In this document: positions 62,501-64,000 of the stretch, piece after piece
Layout of the letters: each line of letters opens with the position of its first letter
Numbering within the stretch: position 1 is the stretch's first letter
Assembly: GCA_004123355.1 (NCBI GenBank)
Contig: SCHM01000004.1
Location: forward strand, 7,901,017-7,965,016
Direction of reading: 5' to 3'
Length of the DNA: 64,000 nucleotides
DNA from: Amphirosellinia nigrospora
Lineage: Eukaryota; Ascomycota; Sordariomycetes; Xylariales; Xylariaceae
Position numbers and translations under genes: made by a program
The notes under the pieces: model-generated
The model's input: only the letters and a program-made list of their open reading frames with translations
What the model was told of the DNA's origin: nothing
The model's database searches: none

Positions 62501-64000
62501 AAATAAACTATAAAATAAAATTTATTAAAAATAAATTTAAAACTAATTTAAATTATAATTTTTTATATAAAATATTATTAAATAAACTAAAAATTATATA
62601 AAATTTTTAATCGAAAATTTATAAAAATTTTATTAAACTTAATAATATTTTATATAATTATTTTATTTATAAAAAAAAATAATAACTTTTATTTTTATAT
62701 AAATTATAAACTAAATAAAATTACGAAAAAAAACTAGTATTTATTTTTTTATTAAAAAACTTTAGTTTATATTATTAAAATAAAAAATTTTTTTTAATTT
62801 AATATATAGTAAATATTTAATTATATTTATATATTTTTAAAAATAAAAATTATATAATATTTTATATAAAATATAATATATATTAATTATTAATATTATT
62901 ATTTAGTTTATTAATAAATTTTAATATTTTAATAATATATAATATATATATTTAATTTTTTAAATAATTTTTATAATATATATATTAATAATATTATTAT
63001 TTATTTAAAAATAATAAAAAATATATTATTTATATATAATTATAATATTAAAGCAATTAATTTTAAACTAAATTATAAATTAATTTAAAAAAATCTAAAT
63101 TTTATATTATTAAAATTAAATTTTTAAATTATATTATAATATTAAAAAAAATTCGAATAAATTTTATTAAATTAATATTATATTAATAAAAAATTTTTAT
63201 ATTAGTTAAAAATATATAATTTTTTTTAAAATTTTATAATTTTTATTATAATTTTATTAATATTAAAGTTATATTATTATATTTTTAAACCGATAATATA
63301 AAAAATATATTTTTTATATAAACTAAAAAATATAAAAAATTTTTTATTAATTTAAAAAACTTTAATATATTTTTTTTATTAAAATATTTTAATTATATTT
63401 ATTAATAAAAAATTAAAACCGATTTTTTTAATAATATTAGCTTTAATATATTATTATAACTATATAATAAAACTTAATATTTTAATAATTTTTTAAAAAT
63501 ATTTTATAATATTAAATTAATTATAATATTTATAATAAAAATTATTAATAATTTATTATTTTAAAAATAAAACTTAAACTAATTAATGTTTATAATAAGC
63601 TTTTTAATATTTTATAATTAAATATTAAAATTTTTTAATAAAAAATATTTTAATTTAAAATAAACTAAATAAATTAATTTTTTTTAAAATATAATTTTTT
63701 TATTTATATTATTTTAAAAAAAATAATATTATTAATATTTTAGCTAATAATAATATAATATAATTAATTTTATATAAATAAAATTATATTAAATAATTTA
63801 AAAATATATAATAAATTAAATTTTTATAAAATTATAATTAATTAAAATAATTTTTAAAAAAACTATAAAAATATAATATAAAATTATTATTTAACGAATA
63901 AAAAATAATAAACTAAAAACTTAAAAACAAAAATAATTAATAATTTTATAATATTTAATTATTTTTAATTTTTTATATTTAAAATATATTTTATTAAAAA
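59299..64000. mobile_element. LTR retrotransposon fossil, family A, copy 2 (cut by window end)
   Basis: The left LTR at 59,299-59,584 matches 28,054-28,330, and the following interior runs parallel to copy 1: the last bases of the window correspond to about 32,816 there. The right part and right LTR lie outside. Thoroughly broken, no open frame. Same orientation as copy 1. Confidence 0.75.

Overview
The window looks like a filamentous ascomycete (Pezizomycotina) chromosome with a two-compartment genome. The evidence is short GT-AG introns of 48-128 nt with CTAAC/CTNAT-like branch points, fungal-type proteins (Clr5-ankyrin protein, fungal HNH nuclease, four-span membrane protein), and long blocks of extreme A+T with no credible ORFs that look like repeats destroyed by RIP (repeat-induced point mutation). 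No species can be named from the sequence alone.

Layout. 1-9,215: degraded A+T block holding a small structured MITE (2,481-2,674), an 0.8-kb fold-back DNA element (5,160-5,958) and a copy of a dispersed ~1.6-kb repeat here called family X (6,504-8,395), itself carrying a solo LTR (7,064-7,344). 9,216-21,429: balanced-composition gene island with a broken HNH nuclease gene (-), an intact-looking five-exon Clr5-ankyrin gene (-), a 76-residue Gly/His/Pro-rich protein gene (-) and a broken membrane-protein gene (+). 21,430-22,491: a 320-bp tandem array, partly RIP-mutated, related in part to the membrane-protein gene. 22,492-26,371: second gene island with two compact minus-strand genes that have clear TATA boxes, and a broken plus-strand gene. 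26,386-64,000: a graveyard of nested repeats. It holds one LTR-retrotransposon fossil with both LTRs (28,054-34,692), a second copy of it running off the window (59,299-64,000), another LTR fossil (42,979-50,317) inserted into an X repeat, copies of X, V, Y and Z repeats, a second copy of the small structured MITE, and a compact GC-rich TG...CA element (39,930-40,149) that has escaped mutation.

The genes do not form an obvious pathway or cluster. The recurrent themes are repeats abutting host genes within tens of bases, and host genes broken by single-base frame changes and by stops that could come from RIP leakage. Whether those breaks are biological or assembly indels is the main open question for the gene islands. 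I found no tRNA, rRNA or CRISPR. Repeat boundaries in the A+T blocks were aligned by eye and are approximate.
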